From Streptomyces huiliensis (lineage in GTDB: Bacteria > Actinomycetota > Actinomycetes > Streptomycetales > Streptomycetaceae), in NCBI RefSeq assembly GCF_020037025.1, contig NZ_JAIQLH010000097.1:1-50280 (forward strand): a DNA stretch of 50,280 nt, in the 5' to 3' direction. Below, in pieces: positions 15,840 through 23,860 of the stretch. A program made the position numbers and the translations under genes. Under the pieces are notes generated by a model. It was not told where the DNA came from and ran no database searches. It worked only from the letters and a program-made list of their open reading frames with translations. How positions within the stretch are numbered: position 1 is the stretch's first letter; every line of letters begins with the position of its first letter.

Positions 15840-16611
15840 CGGTGCCCACCGTAGGAAGGGCGGGGAGGGCGCGTCAACGCGTTTTCCGTCGCCGCGGGGC
15901 GCCTCACGGAAGCCGTCGGCCCGGCGACGGCGTCGGGTGCGGAAACCGACCGCCCGGCCCGCACGCTCCGACGGCCTCCTCCCCGGGCCGGGCAGGACCG
16001 GACAGGGCCGGCCTCGCGGCGGTCCTCCGGAAGAAGCGGGCCGGGAGGCGACCGCGGCGCGCACGGGCGCGCCCTGCCGGATCACCGCCGGTCGCGGCAC
16101 GCGGCACACGGCCCGCCGCAAGGAAGTCGGCGCGAGCGGACCGGCGTCACGCCCCGCGCCGGTGGAAGCGGTCCGCGACGCGTCAACCGTCCGGGTCGCG
16201 TGGACCGCCGGCGCACTGAGCACACTCGGCGCGAACGCGAACACCAGGGCCGCGCCCACCACACCCCGGCGAGGCCCTCGCGCGTCCGGTCACCGACGAT
16301 CCGGTCACCGACGATCCGGGCGCCGGTGATCCAGCCCGCAAGCAGGGTGCCCGGAGAGAGCGCCTGGGCGAAGCCGCAGTCGTCACAGCCGACGGCGTCG
16401 AGGACGCGCCGCGCCGTCTCCCCGGCCGCCCGCGGCAGCGACGGCGTCACGGCGGCCCGCCCGCCACACCCGCCCCACGCGCGAGCTGCGCGACATCGGC
16501 GAGCGAAGGCAGCCGCTCACCGAAGCCGCGGACGACGTCCGCCACGACCGCGCGCCGTCCGGCTCGCGACCGTGACCGGCCTCCGTAACCGGCCTCCGTC
16601 AACGGCCTCCG
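15840..16611. other. 770-bp stretch without an intact gene; probable decayed coding remnant
   Basis: No frame is convincingly coding throughout. On the minus strand there are protein-like pieces in different frames: VVADVVRGFGERLPSLADVA (about 16490-16550), AGETARRVLDAVGCDDCGFA followed by LSPGTLLAGWITGARIVGDR (about 16300-16430), and VVGAALVFAFAPSVLSAPAV (about 16210-16265). They suggest an old gene broken by frameshifts. A 16-bp direct repeat GGTCACCGACGATCCG is at about 16288-16318, and GGCCTCCGTCAAC-type 13-mers occur near 16580-16620. No function is proposed. Confidence 0.3.
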
Positions 16612-17178
16612 TCAACGGCCGCCACCCGCCACCTCGCCCCCGGCCACCGTCCGGGCGAGGTTCTCCTCTAGGCGACCCAGCGCCCGCAGGGCCGCTTCCC
16701 GCTCCTCGGCGGTGAGGTCGCCGGTGGCGCCCTCCTCCAGCCGGGTCCAGACGCGTTCGACCTCGTGACGCAGGGCGCGGCTGGCCGCGGTGGGCTCCAC
16801 GAGGACGGCGCGCCGGTCGTCCGGGCAGGGGCTGCGGCGGACGAAGCCGGCGTGTTCGAGCCGCTGGATGGTGCGGGTCATGGTGGCGGCGTCGGAGTCG
16901 AGCAGCCGGACGAGATCGGCCTGCCGCTGCGGGCCCAGCTCCCACAGCTGCATCATCACCAACTCCTGCCCCGGGTGCAGTCCGACGGCGCGCAGCAACT
17001 GCCCGGCGATCATGCGGTGCAGGCGGGCCACGCGGAAGATCGCGTGGCTGACCGGACCGGTCCGCGCCGAGGCAGGGACGGACAGCGTCACCCCGTCCGT
17101 CGTCGCGGCGGCCGGGCAGCCCTCCGCGCCCTCCGGCTCCCCGGCGTTCCCACTCGTCGACCTCGTCGACCGACTCAT
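16612..17178 (-). CDS. MarR-family transcriptional regulator
   Basis: A 188-residue winged-helix regulator. After a variable Ser/Ala-rich first 35 residues come the MarR core blocks: ARLHRMIAGQLLRAVGLHPG, LVMMQLWELGPQRQADLVRLL, the recognition helix AATMTRTIQRLEHAGFVRR, and the wing PCPDDRRAVLVEPTAASR. The ATG at 17178 begins the conserved protein; the longer frame would run into the intergenic palindromes. It is divergent from an Old Yellow Enzyme gene with a near-perfect 20-bp palindrome in front of that gene. This arrangement is typical of redox- or electrophile-sensing MarR proteins. No cysteine lies in the usual OhrR sensing position, so a thiol sensor is not obvious. Confidence 0.9.
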   Translation of the reverse strand: MSRSTRSTSGNAGEPEGAEGCPAAATTDGVTLSVPASARTGPVSHAIFRVARLHRMIAGQLLRAVGLHPGQELVMMQLWELGPQRQADLVRLLDSDAATMTRTIQRLEHAGFVRRSPCPDDRRAVLVEPTAASRALRHEVERVWTRLEEGATGDLTAEEREAALRALGRLEENLARTVAGGEVAGGGR

Positions 17179-17367
17179 CCCGGCACCCGACCTTTCCCTC
17201 GCCGGCCTGCGGCGCACGCGCACCTCCAGGCCACTGACTGTCCGGACAATCATCCCTCCCATAGGGGAGATAGCGAGCCTACTACGGGGAGCAGCCCCCG
17301 CGAGAAGGACGCCATCACCTGCACAAACACCCGCCACCATCCCTCCGAAGCCCAAGCCCACGAGGAT

Positions 17368-17387
17368 TTACTTGTTCGAACAGGTAA
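17368..17387. promoter_or_regulatory. Probable MarR operator (20-bp near-perfect palindrome)
   Basis: TTACTTGTTCGAACAGGTAA differs from its own reverse complement at only one position pair. It lies in the 285-bp MarR/OYE intergenic region, 77 bp before the OYE start codon. A second small palindrome, TGTCCGGACA, is at 17239-17248 nearer the MarR start. Location and symmetry make both candidate sites for the adjacent MarR protein, the 20-mer being much the better. Confidence 0.75.
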
Positions 17388-17463
17388 TTGCGTGCATCAT
17401 GGTGTCCACGAGCTCCCGCCCGGCCCCCGAGGACCCCGGTGCGGCCGACGAAAGGAATCCGAC

Positions 17464-18543
17464 ATGACCACCGCGTTCGAACCGATCGAGCTGAGCGGCA
17501 AGCGACTGGCCAACCGCGTCGCGATGGCCCCGATGACCCGCAGCCGCGCCTTCGGGCCCGGCGCCACCCCGACGCCCTCGACGGCCACGTACTACGCCCA
17601 GCGGGCCGGAGCCGGGCTGATCGTCACGGAGGGGATCCAGCCGTCGGTCGTCGGCCAGGGCTACCCCGACACCCCGGGCCTGCACTCCGACGCGCAGGTG
17701 GCGGCCTGGCGGACGGTGACCGACGCCGTCCACCGCGAGGGCGGAACGATCTTCGCCCAGCTGATGCACACCGGCCGCGTCGGCCACCCCAGCCTGCTCC
17801 CCGACGGCCTGGTCCCGGTCGCCCCGTCGGCCGTCACCCCGCAGGGCCAGGTCTTCACCCACCAGGGCCCGAAGGACTTCGAGACGCCGAAGGAGCTCGA
17901 CGAGGCCGAGATCCGCGCCACCATCGCCGACTTCGCCGCCGCCGCCCGCAACGCGATCGCCGCGGGCTTCGACGGGGTCGAGGTGCACGGCGCCAACGGC
18001 TACCTCATCCACCAGTTCCTCGCCCCGAACGCCAACCGGCGCACCGATGGCTGGGGCGGCTCGGTCGAGGGCCGGATCCGCTTCGCCGTCGAGACGGTCA
18101 AGGCCGTCGTGGAGGCGGTCGGCGCGGAGCGGGTCGGCTTCCGGATCTCTCCCGGCAACCCGTACAACGACATCGCGGAGACCGACGCGGACGACCTGAC
18201 GGAGACCTACGGCACGCTGCTGGAGCGGCTGACCCCGCTGGGCCTGGCCTACCTGCACCTGATGGAGGGCCCGGACCGCGACCTGACCCTGCGGCTGCGC
18301 AAGGACTGGCCGGGGACGTTCGTCCTGAACCCCTTCACCCACCCCGACCCCACCGGCCCCGAGGCGCTCGGCCTGATCGAGGACGGCACGGCCGACATGA
18401 TCGCCTTCGGCGCGCTGTTCCTGGCCAACCCCGACCTGCCCCGCCGCCTCCAGGCCGGCGGCCCCTTCAACACGCCGGACCGGGCCACCTTCTACGGTGG
18501 CGACGACAAGGGGTACACCGACTACCCCGCCCTGCCCGCCTGA
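17464..18543 (+). CDS. Old Yellow Enzyme-type alkene reductase (NADH:flavin oxidoreductase)
   Basis: A 359-residue FMN-dependent TIM-barrel ene-reductase. Landmarks in order: KRLANRVAMAPMTRSRA at the N-terminus, GAGLIVTEGIQPS, TIFAQLMHTGRVGHP, GVEVHGANGYLIHQFLAPNANRRTDG with the His/Asn substrate-binding pair and following Tyr (HGANGY), and TADMIAFGALFLANPDLP with the flavin phosphate site. Such enzymes reduce activated C=C bonds, nitro compounds and electrophiles, and belong to the NemA/classical OYE group. The ATG at 17464 follows GAAAGGAAT. It is probably repressed by the divergent MarR protein. It converges on the ATP-grasp gene with 41 bp between. Confidence 0.94.
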   Translation: MTTAFEPIELSGKRLANRVAMAPMTRSRAFGPGATPTPSTATYYAQRAGAGLIVTEGIQPSVVGQGYPDTPGLHSDAQVAAWRTVTDAVHREGGTIFAQLMHTGRVGHPSLLPDGLVPVAPSAVTPQGQVFTHQGPKDFETPKELDEAEIRATIADFAAAARNAIAAGFDGVEVHGANGYLIHQFLAPNANRRTDGWGGSVEGRIRFAVETVKAVVEAVGAERVGFRISPGNPYNDIAETDADDLTETYGTLLERLTPLGLAYLHLMEGPDRDLTLRLRKDWPGTFVLNPFTHPDPTGPEALGLIEDGTADMIAFGALFLANPDLPRRLQAGGPFNTPDRATFYGGDDKGYTDYPALPA

Positions 18544-18584
18544 ACGGGCACCTCCGGGTCGGGGCCCCGCCCCTCACGCGCACC

Positions 18585-19385
18585 TCACGCGCCCCGGCAG
18601 AACCCGCGGTCCCGCTCGGACAGCAGCTCGCGTGGGCCCGCCGCGCGGAGGACGACGTCCAGGGCCCGGTCCGGATCGGCCGCGTAGCAGTTGCTGAACC
18701 AGGCCATGTTGGCCTCCACCACCGCCCACTCGGCGTCCGGCGCCCGCTCGGTGCGCAGCAGCCCGACGTCGACGACGACCGCGCTGGGCAGCGTGTCGCC
18801 GCAGGTGGCGAGGAGGCGGCGGGCGAAGGAGAGGACGGCGGCGCGGTGCGGGTGCCCGTCGAGGGGGGCGGATTCGAGGCGCCCGTGGACCGCGTACTGG
18901 CTGCCGGCGCGCACCTCGCCGTCCAGCACGAACAGCCGGAACTCCACGGCCCACTCCACCACTTCGCCGACCTGCACCGGCGTCCCATCCGGCAGCTCGT
19001 CGGCGGCCGGCAGCCCGTCGCCGCCCGCGTGGACGGCGGCCCGGAAGCTCTTGTCGGACGGCGGTTTCACGAAGGAGGGCCGGTCCAGGCGGCGGGCCGC
19101 GCCCAGGGTCGTCAGCACGGTCTCCCGGCGGCGGAAGGCGAACGGCAGCCGGGGCAGCCAGTCGTCGGCCGGCTCCAGGAGGGCCACCCCGAGGCCGGCG
19201 CCGAACCGGGCGGCGTAGTGGGGGCCGCCGTAGTAGTGGCCGCCGCCGGGGCCCGTTCCGTCGCCCGTGGGGCGGGCGGGCAGCGTCACGACGTCCATGC
19301 CGCGGCGCCGGGCGGCGCGCGCCAGCAGGTCGCGGGTCGTCGTGTACTGCGGGGCGAGGCCGAGGACGCCGCTTCCCGACGGCAC
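18585..19385 (-). CDS. ATP-grasp domain protein (DUF4343-like)
   Basis: A 266-residue protein with the ATP-grasp layout: a short N-terminal domain (VLGLAPQYTTTRDLLARAARRRG), the lysine strand RPSFVKPPSDKSFRAAV, then VEWAVEFRLFVLDGEVRAGSQYAV, and the metal-binding end DAEWAVVEANMAWFSNCYAADP with acidic residue and asparagine. It would form a carboxylate-amine or carboxylate-thiol bond, but the substrates are unknown. The GTG start at 19385 lies one base after the response-regulator stop (TGA-C-GTG), so translation is coupled and the gene is the third of a kinase/regulator/ATP-grasp operon. A kinase, regulator and ligase in one unit is not an arrangement I recognise. Confidence 0.8.
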   Translation of the reverse strand: MPSGSGVLGLAPQYTTTRDLLARAARRRGMDVVTLPARPTGDGTGPGGGHYYGGPHYAARFGAGLGVALLEPADDWLPRLPFAFRRRETVLTTLGAARRLDRPSFVKPPSDKSFRAAVHAGGDGLPAADELPDGTPVQVGEVVEWAVEFRLFVLDGEVRAGSQYAVHGRLESAPLDGHPHRAAVLSFARRLLATCGDTLPSAVVVDVGLLRTERAPDAEWAVVEANMAWFSNCYAADPDRALDVVLRAAGPRELLSERDRGFCRGA

Positions 19386-19386
19386 G

Positions 19387-20079
19387 TCAGGACTCCCCGG
19401 CGTCGTGCACCAGAAGCGCGATCTGTACCCGGTTGTTGAGGCCGAGCTTGGTGAGGACGCGGGAGACGTGCGTCTTGACCGTGGGCACGCTCAGGTAGAG
19501 GTCCGCGGCGATCTCCGCGTTGGACCGGCCGCGGCCGACGGCGACGGCGACCTCCCGCTCGCGCTCGCCGAGCCCGGCGAGCCGCCGCCGGGCCAGGGCC
19601 GCCCGGTCGCCGGGCCCGGTCCCGTCCGCCACCTGGGCGATCAGCTGCCGGACGACGGCCGGCGAGAGCACCGGTTCCCCGGCGGCCACCTTCCGCACGG
19701 CCTCCACGATCTGCGGCGGCGGGGTGTGCTTGAGGACGAAGCCGGCGGCGCCGGCCCGCAGGGCGCGCAGGACGTGGTCGTCGGTGTTGAACGTGGTCAA
19801 CATGACGACCTCGGGCGGGTGCGGGCGGCGGCGCAGCGTCTCCGTGGCCGCGAGTCCGTCCACCGTCGGCATCCGGATGTCCATCAGGACGACGTCCGGG
19901 GCGTGCGCGTCGACCAGCGGCTCCACCTCGGAGCCGTCCGCCGCCTCCGCGACGATCTCCACGCCGGAGGCGCCGCCCAGCATCAGCCGCAGCCCCGAGC
20001 GGACCAGCGGGTCGTCGTCGACGAGGAGGACGCGGATGGGCGCGGGAGCGGGCTCAGGAGCGGGCTCGGTCTCGGTCAC
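19387..20079 (-). CDS. NarL/LuxR-type response regulator
   Basis: A 230-residue two-component regulator. The receiver domain has the acidic pocket LLVDDDPLVRSGL, the phospho-acceptor Asp67 in VVLMDIRMP, the conserved Thr in MLTTFNT and Lys in FVLKHTPP. The output domain at residues 165-225 is a LuxR-type HTH (LGEREREVAVAVGRGRSNAEIA, LYLSVPTVKTHVSRVL, KLGLNNRVQIA). The GTG at 20079 follows GAGGACC; the Glu/Pro repeats after it form a short tail. Its partner kinase lies 259 bp upstream on the same strand across a 32-bp tandem repeat block, and the ATP-grasp gene follows immediately. No duplicate or broken residues were seen. Confidence 0.95.
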   Translation of the reverse strand: MTETEPAPEPAPAPIRVLLVDDDPLVRSGLRLMLGGASGVEIVAEAADGSEVEPLVDAHAPDVVLMDIRMPTVDGLAATETLRRRPHPPEVVMLTTFNTDDHVLRALRAGAAGFVLKHTPPPQIVEAVRKVAAGEPVLSPAVVRQLIAQVADGTGPGDRAALARRRLAGLGEREREVAVAVGRGRSNAEIAADLYLSVPTVKTHVSRVLTKLGLNNRVQIALLVHDAGES

Positions 20080-20168
20080 CGGGCGGTCCTCGGGCTTCTC
20101 GGGCTGCCTCGGGGTGGGCGAGGGCGGCGGCAGGCGGGTGGGGCTCACTTTATCGGCCGGCCGGGGCC

Positions 20169-20335
20169 GGCGCCGGGGGACGGATCCGGGGTCCCGGGCC
20201 GGCGCCGGGGGACGGATCCGGGATCCCGGGCCAGCGCCGGGGGACGGATCCGGGATCCCGGGCCAGCGCCGGGGGACGGATCCGGGATCCCGGGCCGGCG
20301 CCCGGGGGAAGGACCCGGGACCCCGGCCCGCCCCC
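20169..20335. repeat. 32-bp tandem repeats between histidine kinase and response regulator genes
   Basis: The unit (G/A)GCGCCGGGGGACGGATCC followed by GGGATCCCGGGCC recurs at 20169, 20201, 20233 and 20265, with a degenerate fifth copy from 20297. Each unit contains self-complementary GGATCC, GGGATCCC and CCCGGG-type dyads. It fills most of the gap between the kinase stop and the regulator start, and 32 bp is not a multiple of three. Confidence 0.85.
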
Positions 20336-20338
20336 CGG

Positions 20339-21658
20339 TCACGCGGGGGCGGGCGGCGTACGCCGCCCGCCCCAGGGCAGCCACGCGCGCAGCCGGAACT
20401 CCCCGTCCACGCAGCCGTGTTCCAGCCGGCCGTCCGCCAGCCGGGCGCGCTCGGCGAGGCCGGTGAGGCCCTGCCCGGCGCCCGGGATGCCGGAGCCCTG
20501 AATGCCGGCACCCGGGATGCCCTCGCCGCGAAGGCCCGCGCCGGGAAGGCCCGCGCCGGGAAAGGCCGCCCCCGTAACGCCCCCGCGAGCCCCCACCGGC
20601 ACCGCCACAGGAACCGCACTGCGCAACGCGTTGCGCACCTCCACCACCAGCCCCGCCTCCGGGCCGCCCTCGACGGTGACGGTGACGTCCGCGCCGGGCG
20701 CGTGCTTGCGGGCGTTGGTGAGCCCTTCCTGCACGATCCGGTAGGCGGTGCGCCCGGTGACGGCGGCCGGCGGCACGCCGCCGGACCCGCCCCCGCCCTC
20801 GCCCCCGAGCTCACCGCCGGCCCCACCCTCGGATCCACCCTCCACCCGCACCCCGACCTCCACCCGCATGCCGGCCGCCCGCGACTCCTCCACGAGCCGG
20901 GGGATGTCGTCGAGGGTCGGCTGCGGCCGGTCCGGGGTGTCGCCGGCGGGCGGCCGCAGGACGCCGATGATCTCGCGGAGGTCCTCCAGGGCCTGGTACG
21001 CGGCGTCCCGGATGACACCGGAGGCCCGCCGGATGTCCTCGGCGGGTGCGTCCGGCCGGAACTCCAGCGCACCCGCGTGCACGCTGAGCAGCGAGAGGCG
21101 GTGCGCGAGCACGTCGTGCATCTCGCGCGCGATCTCCTCGCGCACCTGCCGCCGCGCCTCCTCCGCCGCCCGGTCGGCGCGTTCCCGCAGCCCGGCGACG
21201 AGCTGGCTCCGCGAGCGGACGTACAGGCCCCAGCCGAAGGCGCCCGCGACCAGGGCGAAGTAGGTGAACGCGGCGGCGGTGCCGGGCTCGTCGAGCGACG
21301 GCCGGCCGAGCAGGAAGAGGGGCAGCGGCAGGGCCGTGAACGCGGCGACCCACCGGGTGACGCGCGGCGGCCGGTGGGCCGCGACGGTGAACAGGGCGAC
21401 CATGATCGGGCCGGCCGCGAAGTGTGAGAAGGCCCCGGTCACCACCAGCGCCACCGCGACCTGCACGGGCCACCGCCGCCGCAGGAACAGCGCCGCGCAG
21501 GCGAGGCCGCCGGCCAACTGGTCGGCCAGGAGGGCCGCGTCGGACAGCCGGCGGCCGTCGAGCGCGTCCTCGGCGGTGGCCACCGAGAAGGCGGCGGCGA
21601 GCAGGAAGCACCCGAGGTCGGCGAGCCGGTCGCGGGTGGCGGGACGGAGGCGGGTCAT
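20339..21658 (-). CDS. Sensor histidine kinase of the HisKA_3 (NarX/DesK-like) class
   Basis: A 439-residue membrane kinase. Residues 10-150 hold about five membrane segments with short loops, so sensing is probably within or near the membrane. The dimerisation region carries the phospho-accepting His181 in EIAREMHDVLAHRLSLLSVHAG (shortened core MHDVLAH). The ATPase N-box is QEGLTNARKHAPG at about 310-322, and the G-box GQGLTGLAERARL at about 396-408. Two odd insertions are present: a glycine-rich run at residues 274-294, and six pentapeptides of (F/L/I)xGxG type at 366-395 directly before the G-box. The ATG at 21658 gives a typical N-terminus. Its partner regulator follows. Confidence 0.93.
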   Translation of the reverse strand: MTRLRPATRDRLADLGCFLLAAAFSVATAEDALDGRRLSDAALLADQLAGGLACAALFLRRRWPVQVAVALVVTGAFSHFAAGPIMVALFTVAAHRPPRVTRWVAAFTALPLPLFLLGRPSLDEPGTAAAFTYFALVAGAFGWGLYVRSRSQLVAGLRERADRAAEEARRQVREEIAREMHDVLAHRLSLLSVHAGALEFRPDAPAEDIRRASGVIRDAAYQALEDLREIIGVLRPPAGDTPDRPQPTLDDIPRLVEESRAAGMRVEVGVRVEGGSEGGAGGELGGEGGGGSGGVPPAAVTGRTAYRIVQEGLTNARKHAPGADVTVTVEGGPEAGLVVEVRNALRSAVPVAVPVGARGGVTGAAFPGAGLPGAGLRGEGIPGAGIQGSGIPGAGQGLTGLAERARLADGRLEHGCVDGEFRLRAWLPWGGRRTPPAPA

Positions 21659-21834
21659 GACCGGAATGTACGCGTTCCCGGGCGACGGGCGGCGGGCCCG
21701 GCAGCAGGCCGATACCTTCGGCCGCGGACCGATACCTTCGGACGACGGCGGGCCCGCCGGAAACGTCCTTCGGTCGGCGCGGCGGCTCCCGACGGCCGAC
21801 GCGGGGGCCGCCCGGCGCCTCCTACCGTCGCCGT

Positions 21835-22050
21835 ATGAAGAGTGTCCTGGGTTTCCTGAGTTTCGTCCTGACGGCCGGCGGGATCACCGGCCTGCTGCAC
21901 GAATGGCTGGGCTGGTTCCGGCTCTTCGGCTTCCTGCGGTACCTCGCGCCCGACGGCTACGCGGTCTACGCGAACGTCGTCTTCATCGTGGTCGGCATCG
22001 CCCTGGGCCTCCTCGGCGGCTCCCTGGGACGCCACGGCGCCTCCTCCTGA
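21835..22050 (+). CDS. Small two-helix membrane protein
   Basis: A 71-residue protein with two hydrophobic segments (SVLGFLSFVLTAGGITGLL and ANVVFIVVGIALGLLGGSL) separated by an aromatic loop HEWLGWFRLFGFLRYL. Similar small proteins of unknown role are common in Streptomyces. There is no ribosome binding site; TACCGT lies 8 nt before the ATG at 21835, so the message is probably leaderless. The last 15 nt and the stop are duplicated in tandem directly after the gene. The 176 bp to the divergent kinase gene is otherwise empty. Confidence 0.65.
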   Translation: MKSVLGFLSFVLTAGGITGLLHEWLGWFRLFGFLRYLAPDGYAVYANVVFIVVGIALGLLGGSLGRHGASS

Positions 22051-22081
22051 CCGCGAAAGGCGCCTCCTCCTGACCGCGAAA
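22036..22081 (+). repeat. 23-bp perfect tandem duplication spanning a stop codon
   Basis: GGCGCCTCCTCCTGACCGCGAAA occurs at 22036-22058 and again at 22059-22081 without mismatch. The first copy contains the stop codon of the small membrane protein. It resembles in kind the stop-codon duplication after the S1 protease. Confidence 0.93.
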
Positions 22082-22122
22082 AGCGATGGCGTCCCGCCCG
22101 GCCCCCGTGAATCATCGCGCCC

Positions 22123-22611
22123 ATGCGCATCCGAGAGGCCACCGAGCGGGACTGGCCCGCCATCTGGCCGTTCCTCCGTCACATCACCGCCGCGGGCGAG
22201 ACGTTCGTGTACCCGCTCGACCTGGACGAGGAGGCGGCCCGCGCCCTGTGGCTGCTGCCGGCGCCGAACCGCACGGTCGTGGCCGTGGACGACGCCGGTA
22301 CGGTCCTGGGCACCGCCAATATGACGGTCAACCGCCCGGGCAACGGCGCGCACATCGCGAGCGCGAGCTACATGGTGGACCCGGCGCACGCCGGCCGGGG
22401 CGTCGGCCGGGCCCTGTGCGTGTACACGCTGGAGTGGGCGCGGGCGGCGGGCTTCCGGGGGATGCAGTTCAACGCGGTCGTCGAGTGCAACGAGCCGGCC
22501 GTGCGGCTGTACCGGTCGCTGGGCTTCGAGGTGGTGGGCACCGTGCCGGGCGCGTTCCGGCATCCGCGGGAGGGCTACGTCGGCCTGCACGTGATGTACC
22601 GGGAGCTGTGA
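22123..22611 (+). CDS. GNAT-family N-acetyltransferase
   Basis: A 162-residue acetyltransferase of normal length for the family. It starts MRIREATERDWPAIWPFLRH, and the acetyl-CoA binding motif is a well-kept VDPAHAGRGVGRALCVYTLE (R/Q-x-x-G-x-G/A type). The C-terminal part reads MQFNAVVECNEPAVRLYRSLGFEVVG, followed by HPREGYVGLHVMYREL, typical of the PhnO/RimI-like branch. The ATG at 22123 lacks a clear ribosome binding site. It ends 7 bp before the convergent MFS gene. The substrate is unknown. Confidence 0.9.
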   Translation: MRIREATERDWPAIWPFLRHITAAGETFVYPLDLDEEAARALWLLPAPNRTVVAVDDAGTVLGTANMTVNRPGNGAHIASASYMVDPAHAGRGVGRALCVYTLEWARAAGFRGMQFNAVVECNEPAVRLYRSLGFEVVGTVPGAFRHPREGYVGLHVMYREL

Positions 22612-22618
22612 GCGCCCG

Positions 22619-23842
22619 TCACCCGCGGGCCGCGCACAGCTCCTTCTCCACCTCCGCCACCACGGGTTCACCGCCCCTGCCCCTGTCCCTCCCCCGTCGC
22701 CGCAGGTCGGGGACGAGGGTGAGCAGACCGAGCACGGCCAGGCCGGCGCCGAGCCACACCGGGCCGCGCAGTCCGAAGCCGGAGACGGTCAGGCCGCCGA
22801 CCGAGGACCCGATGATGATGCCGAGGGTGATGAAGGAGGAGTGGATGGTGTTGACCAGGGGACGGGCGTTGGCGGTGCGGTGCACGCGGGTGATCATCGC
22901 CGGGTTCATGGTGACGCCGACGAGTCCGATGCCCATCATGCAGACCACCGCGGGCACGGGGAGATCGGCGAGCAGGGCGAGGCCGGCGAGGAAGAGCGCG
23001 TTCAGGGTGAGGCCGGTGAACAGCACCGGCAGGGTGTGGCGGTCGGCGAACCGGGCGACGACGGAGTTGCCGAGCACACTGGCGGCGCCGTAGGCGATCA
23101 GCAGCAGCGGCACGGTGCCGGTGCCGAAGCCCGTGACCTCCGTGAGCAGCGGGTTGAAGTAGCTGAACGCGGCGAAGGTGGCCCCGATGATCAGGGTGCT
23201 GGTGGACAGGACCAGCCACAGCCGGGGGTTGCGGAAGGTGTCCAGCTCCTGCCGGAAGCTCAGCCCGCCCTCGGGGCGGCCCGGGCGGGGCACGCCGACG
23301 GCGGTGCACAGCGCGGCGACGGCGGTGAGCAGGCTGATCGCCCAGAACGCGGCGCGCCAGCCGAGGTGTTCGCCGACGAGGGTGGCCAGCGGCAGCCCCA
23401 GCAGCGTCCCCAGCATCAGCCCGTTCATGGCCGTGCCGAGCGCCCGGGCGCGTGCCTCCGGGCTCGCGAGCTGGGCCGCGAGGGAGACGCCGATGCCGAA
23501 GAACGCCTGGGAGGCGACGCCGGTGACGATCCGGGCGACGAGCATCACCGCGTAGTCGGTGGCGGTGGCGGCCAGCACGTTCCCCGCGAGGAAGACGGCG
23601 AACAGCACGTACAGCGCGCTCTTCTGGCACATCCGCATCAGCGCGACGGTGAGGAAGGGCCCGCCGAGGGCCATGGCCGCGGCGTAGGCCGTGATCAGGT
23701 ATCCGACCTCGGGGACGGTGGCGTCCAGCCCCTCCGCGAGCTGCGGCATCAGCCCGGCGACCACGAACTCGCTGGTCACCATGGCGAAGATGCCCAGCGC
23801 GAGCACGTAGACGGGCCGGGGGACGGTGGTGGCTCGGCTCAT
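22619..23842 (-). CDS. MFS transporter (DHA1-like drug/sugar exporter)
   Basis: A 407-residue transporter with 12 expected membrane helices. N-terminal blocks MVTSEFVVAGLMPQLAEGL and VGYLITAYAAAMALGGPFL are typical of DHA1 efflux pumps of the AraJ/YdhP group. Conserved motif-C-like glycines occur at GTAMNGLMLGTLLGLPLATL, and the second half contains MGIGLVGVTMNPAMITRVHR. The ATG at 23842 follows GGAAAGGTG. It is downstream of a TetR gene in the same direction, with its own promoter region carrying a 12-bp motif also found before the TetR gene, so that protein is the likely repressor. The substrate is not predictable. Confidence 0.92.
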   Translation of the reverse strand: MSRATTVPRPVYVLALGIFAMVTSEFVVAGLMPQLAEGLDATVPEVGYLITAYAAAMALGGPFLTVALMRMCQKSALYVLFAVFLAGNVLAATATDYAVMLVARIVTGVASQAFFGIGVSLAAQLASPEARARALGTAMNGLMLGTLLGLPLATLVGEHLGWRAAFWAISLLTAVAALCTAVGVPRPGRPEGGLSFRQELDTFRNPRLWLVLSTSTLIIGATFAAFSYFNPLLTEVTGFGTGTVPLLLIAYGAASVLGNSVVARFADRHTLPVLFTGLTLNALFLAGLALLADLPVPAVVCMMGIGLVGVTMNPAMITRVHRTANARPLVNTIHSSFITLGIIIGSSVGGLTVSGFGLRGPVWLGAGLAVLGLLTLVPDLRRRGRDRGRGGEPVVAEVEKELCAARG

Positions 23843-23860
23843 GACGGCAACACCTTTCCT

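Noticed and set aside
20169..20335. Regular 32-bp repeats considered as a CRISPR array
   Set aside because: The copies are directly adjacent with no unique spacers, and no cas gene is nearby. They are simple tandem repeats.
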